Source of the DNA: Aquabacter sediminis
GTDB taxonomy: Bacteria > Pseudomonadota > Alphaproteobacteria > Rhizobiales > Xanthobacteraceae
Assembly: GCF_028863665.1 (NCBI RefSeq)
Contig: NZ_JARBFX010000002.1
Location: 310,001-374,000, forward strand
Direction: 5' to 3'
Length of the DNA: 64,000 nucleotides
Below, in pieces: positions 34,865 through 44,135 of the stretch (positions are counted from its first letter, which is position 1; each line of letters begins with the position of its first letter). The notes under the pieces were generated by a model. That model had not been told where the DNA came from. It searched no databases and saw only the letters and a list, made by a program, of their open reading frames with translations. Made by a program: the position numbers and the translations under genes.

Positions 34865-36895
34865 ATGAAATCGGAACAGGCCGCTCATATCGATGAGCTG
34901 GTGCGGGCCGCCCGTGGCGCGCGCACGCGTCGGGATGTGGTCATCCAGGAGTCCTGGCGACGCTGCGTCTCCGAACACCGGCTGGACCCGGAAGTGCTGC
35001 GCGAGCCCTGCATCCTGACCCCCGCGCGCCTGCGCGAGCACCAGGATGCCATGGAGGAATTCACCCACACTGCCCGCTTCGGCGTGGAGACGCTCTACCG
35101 GCAGGTGGCGGGGCTCGGCTATGTGCTGCTGCTCACCGACGCCAAGGGCATTACGGTCGATTTCATCGGTGATCCCACCTTCGACAACAATCTCATGCGC
35201 GCGGGCCTATATCTCGGTGCCGACTGGAACGAGCGGCATGCGGGCACCTGCGCGGTGGGCACCTGCATCCATACGGGCGAGCCGCTGATCGTCCACCAGA
35301 CCGACCATTTCGACGCCACCCACATTCCCCTCACCTGCACCGCCGCCCCGGTCTATGACCCCTTCGGTTCGCTCGCCGCCGTGCTAGACATTTCCGCGCT
35401 GCGCTCGCCCGAGCCCAAGGAAAGCCAGTTCCTGGCCCTGCAATTCGTCAAGGGCTTCGCCAACAAGATCGAGACGGCGCACCTCATGAACCGCTTCCGG
35501 CGGGAATGGATCGTCAAGCTGGCCGCCTCGCCGGAATTCGTGGACGTGGAGCCCAGCTACGTGCTCGCCGTGGACGGCTCCGGCCGGCTCCTGGGCTTCA
35601 ACAATGCGGCACGCCAATTGCTGCTGCGGGAACTGGGCGATGCGGGCGCGGGCGTCAATCTGGTGGGGCAACGCTTTGGCGCCTTCTTCGAGCTGGAGAT
35701 GGACGACCTGCCCCGCTTCTCCCATGCGCTGCCGGCGGGCCAGCGCCTGGTGCGGCTCGCCCGCTCCGGCACGCCGCTCTTTGCCGCCACCCTCTCCCCG
35801 CCCTCGCAGCCCGGCCGGCCGGTGGCCGAGCCCCCCGCCCCGGCCCTGCCGGCGCCGCTCTGCGCCCTGTTCCGCGACGAGCCGGCCATGCACCGTGTGG
35901 CGGCACGGGCGGCCAAGCTGGTCAACACCCAGATGAGCCTCCTCATCACGGGCGAGACCGGATCGGGCAAGGAATATCTGGCCAAGGCCATCCACATGGC
36001 CAGCGCCCGCGCGGCCCGGCCTTTCGTGCCGGTCAATTGCGCCGCCTTGCCTGAGACGCTGGTGGAGGGCGAACTCTTCGGCTACGAGCCCGGCGCCTTC
36101 ACCGGCGCGGTGGCACGGGGCAAGAAAGGGCTGGTGCTGGAGGCGGACGGGGGCACGCTGTTCCTGGACGAAATCGGCGACATGCCCCTCCCCCTCCAGA
36201 CCCGCCTGTTGCGTGTGCTGGCGGAACGGGAGGTGACGCCGCTCGGCCGCTCCCGTCCGGTGCCGGTGAATGTGCGCGTCATCGCCGCCACCCACCGCGA
36301 CCTCGTCGCCGAGGTGAAGGCGGGGCGCTTCCGGGAGGACCTCTATTTCCGCCTGTCCGGCGCCATCCTCGCCTTGCCGCCGCTCCGCGCGCGGGCGGAC
36401 ATCGACTGGCTGATCGGCCGCCTCATTGCCGGCCGCACCCATGCGAGCGGCGTGCCCTTCTCCGTGAGCGAAGCCGCGCGGTCGGCGCTGAACGCCCATG
36501 ACTGGCCGGGCAATATCCGGGAACTGGCCAATGCGCTGGACTATGCCTGCGCGGTGGCGGACAGCGCGCTCATCGGCCTCCAGGACCTGCCGGATCGCCT
36601 GCAGAACAAGGCCGAGCCGCGGCCCGGCGGCCTCACCGCTCTGGACCGCCCCGCCTTGGATCGGCCGGCATTGGAGCAGCCGCGCCTTGCCGGCGCCTCC
36701 TGGCCGCAGGAGCAGCCCTTCGCCCGCCAGACGCCAGCCAGCGAGCGCGATGCCCTCGTCGCCGCCCTCGCCGCCAATGGCTGGAACATCTCCGCTGCAG
36801 CACGCGATCTCGGCCTCGACCGCACCACGGTGCACCGCCGCATGCGGCGCTTCGGGCTGGTCACCTTGCGCCATGTGGGGCGCCTGCCCTCCTGA
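34865..36895 (+). CDS. acoR: Sigma-54-dependent activator of acetoin catabolism
   Basis: AcoR senses acetoin and drives sigma-54 transcription of acoXABC. The 676-residue protein has an N-terminal GAF-type sensor region (about 80-210). The AAA+ domain has Walker A GETGSGKE near 362, the sigma-54 contact loop GAFTGA near 410, and FLDEIGDMPLP. A Fis-type helix-turn-helix forms the C terminus (SAAARDLGLDRTTVHRRMRR). The ATG at 34865 follows a GGAGG box. It is divergent from acoX with 337 bases between the two starts, which hold the promoter and palindrome. Confidence 0.94.
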   Translation: MKSEQAAHIDELVRAARGARTRRDVVIQESWRRCVSEHRLDPEVLREPCILTPARLREHQDAMEEFTHTARFGVETLYRQVAGLGYVLLLTDAKGITVDFIGDPTFDNNLMRAGLYLGADWNERHAGTCAVGTCIHTGEPLIVHQTDHFDATHIPLTCTAAPVYDPFGSLAAVLDISALRSPEPKESQFLALQFVKGFANKIETAHLMNRFRREWIVKLAASPEFVDVEPSYVLAVDGSGRLLGFNNAARQLLLRELGDAGAGVNLVGQRFGAFFELEMDDLPRFSHALPAGQRLVRLARSGTPLFAATLSPPSQPGRPVAEPPAPALPAPLCALFRDEPAMHRVAARAAKLVNTQMSLLITGETGSGKEYLAKAIHMASARAARPFVPVNCAALPETLVEGELFGYEPGAFTGAVARGKKGLVLEADGGTLFLDEIGDMPLPLQTRLLRVLAEREVTPLGRSRPVPVNVRVIAATHRDLVAEVKAGRFREDLYFRLSGAILALPPLRARADIDWLIGRLIAGRTHASGVPFSVSEAARSALNAHDWPGNIRELANALDYACAVADSALIGLQDLPDRLQNKAEPRPGGLTALDRPALDRPALEQPRLAGASWPQEQPFARQTPASERDALVAALAANGWNISAAARDLGLDRTTVHRRMRRFGLVTLRHVGRLPS

Positions 36896-37198
36896 GGCGC
36901 GCTGCACTGCGTCAATGACCCGCAGCCGCATCCGCCCTGCCCCGCCGGGCGCCTGACGGTGACCTCATGGCGACGGTTCCGCCCTGCGGCGGCCGCTGTT
37001 CCGGCCTTGATTGTGAAGGACTTGCGGGCGCCCCCTTGAGGGAGAGCCGGCCCGGCGCGCGCGCCTTGCAGCCGACCGGCCGAGACCATTCGCCTACAAA
37101 CCATCACCCGCCGTGCTGCGCCACCACGGCGAAGTCCAAGCCCCGCGCAAGCTCCGGGACCTACCGCGGAATGGTCCTTCGCGTATCCGGTGGCAGAC
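36896..37198. other. Intergenic region without a recognised feature
   Basis: This 303-base gap between acoR and the chemoreceptor gene presumably contains the promoter of the latter. No conserved RNA, hairpin with a T-tract or coding segment stands out. Confidence 0.4.
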
Positions 37199-39391
37199 AT
37201 GAACATCCATTCCATAAAGATCAGAATCATCGCGCTCTCGGCGCTCTGCGTCGTCGCGGTGGCCGGCGCCCTTTTGGGCTACAGCCTCTATGCCGCCTCC
37301 CAGACCTCCCATTATGTGACCGAGCGCGTGCGCGGGCTGCTGGAGCAGACCAGCCAAGAATCCCTGCAGCGCCTCGCCACCGTGCAGGCCGGCGCCATCC
37401 GCGCGGAGATCGATTCCGCCTTCGAGGCCGCCCGCAACATGTCGAAGGCCCTGGAGGTGATCGCGGACAATGACGGCACCGGGACGCCCCGCGACCTGCG
37501 GCGCGGGCAGCTCAATGCGCTGCTGCTCTCCGTGCTGAAGGACAACAGCCGCTTCAACGGCACCTACAGCGCGTGGATGCCCGACGCGCTCGACGGCGCC
37601 GACGCCCTCTTCCTCAACCGCAAGGATCTCGGCACCGACGCCACCGGCCGCGCCTTGCCCTATTGGACGCGCGATGCGGGGGGCAACATCGCCCTCCAGC
37701 CGCTGGTGGAATATGACAGCCGGGAGCTGCACCCCAATGGCGTGATGAAGGGCGGCTGGTTCATCGGCCCGCAGACCGACGGCAAGGAGAGCATCCTCGC
37801 CCCCCTGCCCTATATCGTGCAGGGCAAGTCCGTTTACCTCGCCACCATGTCGGTTCCGATCACCGTGGGCGGACGCTTCGTGGGCGTCGCTGGCGCCGAC
37901 TTCGACCTGTCCTTCGTGCAGAGCCTGGCGGAGAAGGTGGATAACTCCATCTATAAGGGCGAGGGCACCGTCACCATCGTCACCAATACTGGCCTCGTGG
38001 TGGCGTCCAGCGCCGACCCGCGCGCCATCGGCGGCCCCTACAGCAAGATCGAGCCCCAGGCCGACCAGGACATGGCCCTCTTGCGCAAGGGCGAGGCGGT
38101 GGCGAAGGTGGACACCGCAAAGGACGTGATCAAGGTGTTCGCACCCGTGCCGCTTGGCCGGACGGGCGCGGCATGGTCGGTCATCATCACGGTGCCCCGT
38201 GCGCTGGTGATGGCCGACGCCAATGCGCTGGGGGCCTCCCTGGCGGAGCGCAGCGGAACCGATGCCTTCTGGCAGCTGGTGGCCGCGGCCATCGTCACCG
38301 CCCTTGCTTTGCTGGCCATGGCGCTGGTGGCGCGCGGCATCTCCAACCCCATCACCCGCCTCACCCTCGCCCTGCGCCGGCTGGCCGCCGGGGAACAGGT
38401 GGCCGAGATCGCCGGCGCCAACCGCAAGGACGAGATCGGCGACATCTCCCGCGCCGTGGACCAGATCCGCATCGGCGTGGAGGAGGAGGCCGCCCGCAAG
38501 GCCAAGGAGGCGGAAGCCACCCGCCTGCGCGCCGAGGAGGAGCGCCGCTCCACCATGATGAACCTTGCCGACGGCTTCGAGCGGGCCATGGGCCAGGTGG
38601 TGGAAGGCGTGGGCGTGGCGTCCGACCAGCTCCAGGGCGCGGCCGGCACCATGACCACCGCGACCCGCAAGGTGGCCGATTCCTCCCACATCGCCGCCAG
38701 CGCCTCGGAGGAAGCCTCCAACAATGTGCAGACGGTGGCCTCGGCTGCGGAGGAGCTCGCCTCCTCCATCGTCGAGATCAAGCGGCAGGTGGATGAGAGC
38801 GCCCGCATCGCCGCCGATGCGGTGCGTGAGGCCGGCAGCACGGCCAACCAGGTGCAGGAATTGTCCAACTCCGCGGTGAAGATCGGCAAGGTGGTGGACC
38901 TCATCCGCACCATTGCCGGACAGACCAACCTGCTCGCCCTCAACGCCACCATCGAGGCGGCGCGGGCAGGCGATGCCGGCAAGGGCTTCGCCGTGGTCGC
39001 GGCCGAAGTGAAGGAACTGGCTGAGCAGACCTCGCGCGCAACCGCGGAGATCGAGGCGCAGATCGAGGAGATCCAGGGCTCCACCCGGGCCTCCTCGCAG
39101 GCCATCGAGGGCATCACCGACGTGATTGAGGCCATCAACCGCATTGCCGGCTCCATCGCCTCTGCGGTGGACCAGCAGGGCGCGGCCACCCGGGAGATCG
39201 CGCACAATGTGGCGCGCGCCTCCCAGGGCACGCAGCAGGTGTCATCCAACATCACCGGCATCAACGGCGCCGCCGCGGATTCCTCCGCCGCAGCCACCCA
39301 GGTGCAGGATGCAGCCGCCACCCTCGCCACCCAGGCCCAGACGCTGCGCCGCGTGATGGCGGAGTTCCTCGGCACGGTGCGCGCGGCCTGA
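37199..39391 (+). CDS. Methyl-accepting chemotaxis protein with dCache-type sensor
   Basis: This 730-residue chemoreceptor spans the inner membrane twice (about residues 8-30 and 350-375). Between them is a periplasmic double-Cache-like sensor domain ([30 protein letters not shown]). A HAMP linker (GISNPITRL to [14 protein letters not shown]) and the cytoplasmic signalling hairpin follow. The hairpin tip contains [20 protein letters not shown]. The ATG at 37199 is preferred over a GTG three codons upstream; the ribosome-binding site is weak for both. Its place beside acoR hints at attraction to acetoin or a related compound, which is inference. Confidence 0.92.
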   Translation: MNIHSIKIRIIALSALCVVAVAGALLGYSLYAASQTSHYVTERVRGLLEQTSQESLQRLATVQAGAIRAEIDSAFEAARNMSKALEVIADNDGTGTPRDLRRGQLNALLLSVLKDNSRFNGTYSAWMPDALDGADALFLNRKDLGTDATGRALPYWTRDAGGNIALQPLVEYDSRELHPNGVMKGGWFIGPQTDGKESILAPLPYIVQGKSVYLATMSVPITVGGRFVGVAGADFDLSFVQSLAEKVDNSIYKGEGTVTIVTNTGLVVASSADPRAIGGPYSKIEPQADQDMALLRKGEAVAKVDTAKDVIKVFAPVPLGRTGAAWSVIITVPRALVMADANALGASLAERSGTDAFWQLVAAAIVTALALLAMALVARGISNPITRLTLALRRLAAGEQVAEIAGANRKDEIGDISRAVDQIRIGVEEEAARKAKEAEATRLRAEEERRSTMMNLADGFERAMGQVVEGVGVASDQLQGAAGTMTTATRKVADSSHIAASASEEASNNVQTVASAAEELASSIVEIKRQVDESARIAADAVREAGSTANQVQELSNSAVKIGKVVDLIRTIAGQTNLLALNATIEAARAGDAGKGFAVVAAEVKELAEQTSRATAEIEAQIEEIQGSTRASSQAIEGITDVIEAINRIAGSIASAVDQQGAATREIAHNVARASQGTQQVSSNITGINGAAADSSAAATQVQDAAATLATQAQTLRRVMAEFLGTVRAA

Positions 39392-39417
39392 TCCGGCCTT
39401 CTGGCACGACACACAGG

Positions 39418-39441
39418 CGGGCGGCCTCGGCCGCCCGTTTT
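39418..39441 (+). terminator. Rho-independent terminator of the chemoreceptor gene
   Basis: A nine-base perfect stem (CGGGCGGCC with GGCCGCCCG) is followed by TTTT, 27 bases after the stop codon. Confidence 0.8.
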
Positions 39442-39458
39442 GCCTTGGGCCGGGCTTT

Positions 39459-39857
39459 TCAGCGCCCCCCGATCCGGCACATCTCCTCGCCCGAAAAGGC
39501 GCGGGAGCGGGTCAGGAAGCGGCGTTCGGTGCCGTTGTCGAGGGAGAACATGCCGCCCCGTCCCGGCACCACGTCGAGGATGAGCTGGGTGTGGCGCCAG
39601 ACCTCGAACTGATCGGCGCCCATATAGACCGGCGCGCCCGCCACTTCGCCCAGGCGCACATCCCGGTCCCCCAGCAGAAAATCCCCCTGCGCGTAGCACA
39701 TGGGCGAGGAGCCATCACAGCAGCCGCCCGACTGGTGGAAGAGGATCGGCCCGTAGCGGGCCTGCAATTCAGCGATGAGGTCGAGCGCGGCAGGCGTCGC
39801 CAGCACCCGTTCGGGTCCATCGGCTGGCTGTTCCACGCGCGGATCGTTCGCGACCAT
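39459..39857 (-). CDS. DUF779 protein linked to aldehyde dehydrogenase
   Basis: This 132-residue DUF779 protein has the conserved core FHQSGGCCDGSSPMCYAQGDF and GADQFEVWRHTQLILDV. The family is nearly always found beside acetaldehyde-type aldehyde dehydrogenases, as here, and its cysteines suggest metal or thiol chemistry; the function is unproven. The ATG at 39857 has a GGGAGA box. A start nine codons upstream at 39884 is possible. It lies past the adhP terminator, so it may be only partly co-transcribed. Confidence 0.87.
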   Translation of the reverse strand: MVANDPRVEQPADGPERVLATPAALDLIAELQARYGPILFHQSGGCCDGSSPMCYAQGDFLLGDRDVRLGEVAGAPVYMGADQFEVWRHTQLILDVVPGRGGMFSLDNGTERRFLTRSRAFSGEEMCRIGGR

Positions 39858-39976
39858 GGCGTTCTCCCACATGCCCCCCGTCAAGGAGGCATCTTATGGC
39901 GGGCAGCCGCCGGGCGGGCGCCTGCGACCTCGCCGCGCCGGACCGCCCCTTCTCTTTAACGTGACACGTTCCAGGC

Positions 39977-40014
39977 AAAAAAATGGGCCCGTCCAGCGCT
40001 TGCCGGACGGGCCC
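39977..40014 (-). terminator. Rho-independent terminator after adhP
   Basis: On the minus strand a ten-base perfect stem (GGGCCCGTCC with GGACGGGCCC, ten-base loop) is followed by ATTTTTTT. It begins 12 bases after the adhP stop and is a textbook intrinsic terminator. Confidence 0.9.
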
Positions 40015-40025
40015 AGGCCGGGAGG

Positions 40026-41057
40026 TTAGGCGGCCATGTCGAGGACGATGCGGCCCTCGATCTGGCCCTTGTGCATGCGGCCGAAGATGTCGTTGATCTC
40101 TTCGAGCCTGGCGGTGTGGATGGTGGCCTTCACCTTGCCGTCGGCGGCGAAGTCCAGGGATTCCTGAAGGTCGAGACGCGTGCCCACGATGGAGCCGCGC
40201 ACCGTGATGCCGTTCAGCACCATGCCGAAAATGTCCAGCGGGAAACCGCCGGGCGGCAGGCCGTTGAGCGCGATGGTGCCGCCGCGCGCCACCATGCCGA
40301 TGGCCTGCTCGAAGGCCTTCGGGCTCACCGCCGTCACCAGCACGCCCTGCGCGCCGCCGCCGGTCTCGCGGCGGATGATTGTGCGGGGATCTTCCGTCCT
40401 GGCGTTCACCGTGACGGTCGCGCCGAGCCGGCGGGCAAGGTCCAGCTTGGTGTCGTCAATGTCCACCGCCGCCACGTTCAGCCCCATGGCCTTGGCATAT
40501 TGCACGGCCATGTGGCCGAGCCCGCCAATGCCGGAAATCACCACCCAGTCGCCGGGCTTGGTGTCGGTGACCTTGAGGCCCTTATAGACGGTGACGCCCG
40601 CGCACAGCACCGGGGCGATCTCGGTGAAGCTGATATTGCCCGGCAGATGGCCCACATAATTGGGATCGGCCACCACATATTCGGCAAAGCCGCCATTGAC
40701 CGAATAGCCGGTGTTGAGCTGGCTCTCGCACAGCGTCTCCCAGCCGCCGAGGCAGTGGCGGCAATGGCCGCAGGCCGTATAGAGCCAGGGCACGCCGACC
40801 CGGTCGCCTTCCTTCACATGCTTGACGCCGGCGCCCACCGCCGAGACATAGCCGACCCCCTCGTGGCCGGGAATAAAGGGCGGGTTCGGCTTCACCGGCC
40901 AGTCCCCCTCGGCGGCATGAAGGTCCGTGTGGCAGACGCCGGAGGCGCGGATGGCCACCTGGATCAGGCCGGGACCGGGCTCGGGCACCGGCACTTCGTC
41001 GATGGTGAGCGGTGCGCCGAACATGCGCACGACGGCCGCTTTCATCGTCTTCGCCAT
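40026..41057 (-). CDS. adhP: Zinc-dependent alcohol dehydrogenase
   Basis: This 343-residue enzyme of the AdhP/propanol-preferring type oxidises or reduces short alcohols and aldehydes with NAD. The catalytic zinc ligands are in [14 protein letters not shown] and PGHEGVG. The structural zinc cysteines are in [17 protein letters not shown], and the cofactor loop is [17 protein letters not shown]. The length matches the family. It lies downstream of the aldehyde dehydrogenase gene on the same strand, giving an ethanol-acetaldehyde-acetate pair. A strong terminator follows. Confidence 0.93.
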   Translation of the reverse strand: MAKTMKAAVVRMFGAPLTIDEVPVPEPGPGLIQVAIRASGVCHTDLHAAEGDWPVKPNPPFIPGHEGVGYVSAVGAGVKHVKEGDRVGVPWLYTACGHCRHCLGGWETLCESQLNTGYSVNGGFAEYVVADPNYVGHLPGNISFTEIAPVLCAGVTVYKGLKVTDTKPGDWVVISGIGGLGHMAVQYAKAMGLNVAAVDIDDTKLDLARRLGATVTVNARTEDPRTIIRRETGGGAQGVLVTAVSPKAFEQAIGMVARGGTIALNGLPPGGFPLDIFGMVLNGITVRGSIVGTRLDLQESLDFAADGKVKATIHTARLEEINDIFGRMHKGQIEGRIVLDMAA

Positions 41058-41323
41058 GGCTTCGTCTCCTCCGTTGACGGGCGGTTCGCGCGCCCTCTCC
41101 CTGACACGTCATTGGAATGGGGGCGCGCACCCGGACTGGCGCGCACCCCTTCGCCGTGCTGGCCGGACGGGCCGGCGCGGAACCCTGGCGTGGCCGGGGC
41201 CACCACCAGGATCCCGCGCGACGGCCCCCGCCGTGGGGGTGTCTCGATCACCGGGACGGGCGCCAGGAGCGCCCGGTCTCAGGCATTGGACAGCAACACG
41301 CGGGGACCGCGCATTGATCCGCC

Positions 41324-42841
41324 TCAGAAGAAACCAAGCTTCTTGGGCGAGTAGCTGACCAGCATGTTCTTGGTCTGCTGATAGTGGTCGAGCATCATGG
41401 AATGGTTCTCGCGCCCAATGCCCGACTGCTTGTACCCGCCGAAGGCCGCATGGGCGGGATAGGCGTGGTAGCAATTGGTCCACACCCGGCCCGCCTGGAT
41501 GGCGCGGCCCATGCGATAGGCCCGGTTGCCATCGCGCGTCCACACGCCGGCACCGAGGCCATAGAGCGTGTCATTGGCGATGGTCAGCGCCTCTTCGTCG
41601 TCCTTGAAGGTGGTCACGCACACCACCGGGCCGAAGATCTCCTCCTGGAAGATCCGCATGCGGTTGTGGCCCTTGAACACGGTGGGCTTCACATAATAGC
41701 CGCCCGCAAGATCCCCCGGCAGTTCGTTGCGGGCGCCGCCGATGAGCACCTCGCCGCCTTCCTGCCGGCCGATGTCGATATAAGAGAGGATCTTCTCCAA
41801 TTGCTCGGAGGAGGCCTGGGCGCCGATCATGGTGGTGGGATCGAGCGGGTCGCCCTGCTTGATGGCGGCGACACGGGCGAGCGCGCGCTCCATGAAGCGG
41901 TCATAGATGCTCTCATGGATCAAGGCGCGGCTGGGGCAGGTGCACACCTCGCCCTGGTTGAGGGCGAACAGGACGAAGCCCTCGATGGCCTTGTCGAAGA
42001 AATCGTCGTCCTCGGCCGCCACGTCCTTGAAGAAGATGTTGGGCGACTTGCCACCCAGTTCCAGCGTCACCGGAATGAGGTTCTGGCTGGCATACTGCAT
42101 GATGAGCCGGCCGGTGGTGGTCTCGCCCGTGAACGCGATCTTGGCGATGCGGTTCGAGGACGCCAGCGGCTTGCCCGCTTCCAGGCCGAAGCCGTTGACG
42201 ATGTTGAGCACGCCGGGGGGCAGGATGTCGGCGATCAGTTCGGCCAGCACCAGGATGGAGGCCGGGGTCTGCTCGGCGGGCTTGAGCACCACGCAATTGC
42301 CGGCGGCAAGGGCGGGGGCGAGCTTCCACACCGCCATCAGCAGCGGGAAGTTCCAGGGAATGATCTGGCCGACCACGCCGAGGGGCTCATGGAAGTGATA
42401 GGCGATGGTGTCGTGGTCGATCTCGGAGATGCCGCCTTCCTGCGCCCGAATAGCGCCCGCGAAATAGCGGAAATGGTCGATGGCCAGCGGCAGGTCGGCC
42501 GCCATGGTCTCGCGCAGCGGCTTGCCATTGTCCCAGGTCTCGGCGCGGGCGAGCAGGTCCAGATTGTCTTCCATCGCCTGCGCGATGCGGTTGAGGATCA
42601 GCGCGCGCTCGGCCACCGAGGTGCGGCCCCAGGCGTCTTTCGCCGCATGGGCGGCGTCCAGCGCCAGCTCCACGTCGGCGGCTTCCGAGCGGGCAACGTC
42701 GCACAAAGGCTGGCCGTTGACCGGGGAATGATTGGTGAAATAGCGCCCGCTCAGCGGCTCGACGAAGCGGCCATTGATGAAGTTCCCGTAGCGGGCCTTG
42801 AAGGGAGCGGCGGACTGGCGAATGAATTCCGGCTTGTTCAT
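41324..42841 (-). CDS. NAD-dependent aldehyde dehydrogenase (AldB/ExaC type)
   Basis: This 505-residue enzyme oxidises acetaldehyde-like substrates to acids. It has [19 protein letters not shown], the catalytic Glu region [10 protein letters not shown] and the nucleophile in [11 protein letters not shown]. The C-terminal [20 protein letters not shown] is typical of the acetaldehyde subgroup. The ATG at 42841 has a GGAGGAAA box, better than the ATG four codons earlier. With the acetoin complex next door releasing acetaldehyde, a role in its oxidation is likely. The divergently read side upstream holds a palindrome (42933-42950), and an AcoR-like regulator gene ends just beyond it. Confidence 0.93.
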   Translation of the reverse strand: MNKPEFIRQSAAPFKARYGNFINGRFVEPLSGRYFTNHSPVNGQPLCDVARSEAADVELALDAAHAAKDAWGRTSVAERALILNRIAQAMEDNLDLLARAETWDNGKPLRETMAADLPLAIDHFRYFAGAIRAQEGGISEIDHDTIAYHFHEPLGVVGQIIPWNFPLLMAVWKLAPALAAGNCVVLKPAEQTPASILVLAELIADILPPGVLNIVNGFGLEAGKPLASSNRIAKIAFTGETTTGRLIMQYASQNLIPVTLELGGKSPNIFFKDVAAEDDDFFDKAIEGFVLFALNQGEVCTCPSRALIHESIYDRFMERALARVAAIKQGDPLDPTTMIGAQASSEQLEKILSYIDIGRQEGGEVLIGGARNELPGDLAGGYYVKPTVFKGHNRMRIFQEEIFGPVVCVTTFKDDEEALTIANDTLYGLGAGVWTRDGNRAYRMGRAIQAGRVWTNCYHAYPAHAAFGGYKQSGIGRENHSMMLDHYQQTKNMLVSYSPKKLGFF

Positions 42842-42932
42842 GGTTTCCTCCACAACCGTCGTGCGGTTGGAGGAAGGATCGGCGGACGGGGCGGGATCGT
42901 CACCGGGGCGGGCGTCCGCAGGCTGGCCGGAG

Positions 42933-42950
42933 TGTCGCGATCCTGAGACA
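42933..42950. promoter_or_regulatory. Palindrome upstream of the aldehyde dehydrogenase gene
   Basis: The sequence TGTCGC-GATCCT-GAGACA is an inverted repeat with one mismatch, placed about 90 bases before the ATG of the aldehyde dehydrogenase gene. It is a plausible operator for the regulator encoded at 42977-43948. Confidence 0.5.
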
Positions 42951-42976
42951 GGTGGGCCGCAAAAAATGCGACAGGC

Positions 42977-43948
42977 TCAGTTGGGGCGGTGAAGACCGAG
43001 CTTGGCGAGCTTGCGATGCATAGTGGCGCGGCTGATGCCCAGCGCCCGCGCCGCCGCTGACACATTGCCGTCCGCCCGCGCCAGCGCCCGCTGGATCACG
43101 CCCCGCTCGCCTGCGCAGAGGTCATCCGCAGCTTCCTGCGTGGCGCCCTTCAGCAGGAGATCGGCGGGAAAAGGCGTGGCGAGACGCTGCTCGGTGAGGT
43201 CGAAGGCGAGGCGCGCGGCGCGGTTTGCGCCGATCACCAGGTCTTCCCGGTCCACCGCCAGGAGCGCATCCGCCGCGCGGCCGGTCTCGGCCACGACGAT
43301 CCGCGCATGGCTGAAGGCGGCGCGGAACTGGCTCGCTTCGATGCGGTGGGCCGCGTCCACGGTTGCGGCGGCGATCAGCTTCAAGGTGGCGGGGGTGAGG
43401 TCCTGCCGACAGGTGGAGACATCGAGCGCGCCGGCCAAGCGCCCCTGCGGGTCGAAGATGGGCGCGGCGGAACAGCTCAACCCGATGTTCCGGGTGAGGA
43501 AATGCTGGTCGCGATGGATGGTGAGCGGGCGCGCCTCCGCAAGGCACGTGCCGATGCCATTGGTGCCGCCGCAGGCCTCGCTCCAGACCATGCCGGTCCA
43601 GAGACCGAAGCGGCGGAAGTCCGCATTGTCGCCGGGCAAGGCTCGCCGCTCCAGCGGCACACCGTCCTTGTCGGTGAGCAGCACGCAGCAGCCCGCCTCG
43701 CCGACCATCTGGAACAGGCGATCCATCTCCACCTTGGACTGGCGCACCAGCAGGCCGGACCGGTCGCAGGCGGCATCGAACTCGGCCTTCGTCAGCTGCT
43801 CGGGCGGGCGGGTCTTGTCGGGGTCGAGCTTGTAATGGACGAGGGAGCGCGTCCAGGACGCCGCGATCAGCGAGGCGGCACCGGCGGCCGCGCTGTTCAA
43901 TGTGGAGTAGATGGCGTCCGCATGCGGCGCCCTTCCGGTCCCGGTCAT
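42977..43948 (-). CDS. AcoR-like regulator lacking the AAA+ domain
   Basis: This 323-residue protein has an AcoR-type N-terminal region with a GAF fold (CCVLLTDKDGVPLER, GTNGIGTCLAE, CSAAPIFDPQGRLAGALD; about residues 75-200). A PAS-like stretch follows (ALLAVDREDLVIGANRAARL). A Fis-type helix-turn-helix ends the protein (NVSAAARALGISRATMHRKL). The whole sigma-54-activating AAA+ domain is absent, so it cannot remodel sigma-54 holoenzyme itself. The chosen ATG at 43948 gives the AcoR-like start; longer frames lack similarity. It precedes the aldehyde dehydrogenase gene on the same strand. Confidence 0.88.
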   Translation of the reverse strand: MTGTGRAPHADAIYSTLNSAAAGAASLIAASWTRSLVHYKLDPDKTRPPEQLTKAEFDAACDRSGLLVRQSKVEMDRLFQMVGEAGCCVLLTDKDGVPLERRALPGDNADFRRFGLWTGMVWSEACGGTNGIGTCLAEARPLTIHRDQHFLTRNIGLSCSAAPIFDPQGRLAGALDVSTCRQDLTPATLKLIAAATVDAAHRIEASQFRAAFSHARIVVAETGRAADALLAVDREDLVIGANRAARLAFDLTEQRLATPFPADLLLKGATQEAADDLCAGERGVIQRALARADGNVSAAARALGISRATMHRKLAKLGLHRPN

Positions 43949-44095
43949 GACCGACCCCTGCGCTTCCCTGCGATCCGCATTCTCCCCCGCTTGCGGCGGG
44001 AGGCGCGATTTGGTGGGGAGCTTTCCCGACCAACCTTTGGCTGTCAAGCGCGGGGGATGCCGGAGGGGATGGGCGAAAAGTCTAAGGGGGAGGAC

Positions 44096-44125
44096 GGCAA
44101 GGCGCCCCGAGCGAAGCGCCTTGCC
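44096..44125 (-). terminator. Terminator-like hairpin after the ABC exporter gene
   Basis: A ten-base perfect stem (GGCAAGGCGC with GCGCCTTGCC) encloses a ten-base loop, 10 bases past the exporter stop. No T-tract is present on either strand. Confidence 0.5.
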
Positions 44126-44135
44126 CTTTGCCCCC

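Noticed and set aside
40071-41354. Long open frames opposite adhP and many other genes
   Set aside because: High GC keeps antisense frames open. These are rich in Arg, His, Gly and Ala and lack any family motif.
42955-42972. A possible sigma-54 promoter (TGTCGCATTTTTTGCGG on the minus strand) before the aldehyde dehydrogenase gene
   Set aside because: The -12 GC fits, but the essential -24 GG is GT, and the adjacent regulator lacks the AAA+ domain needed for sigma-54.
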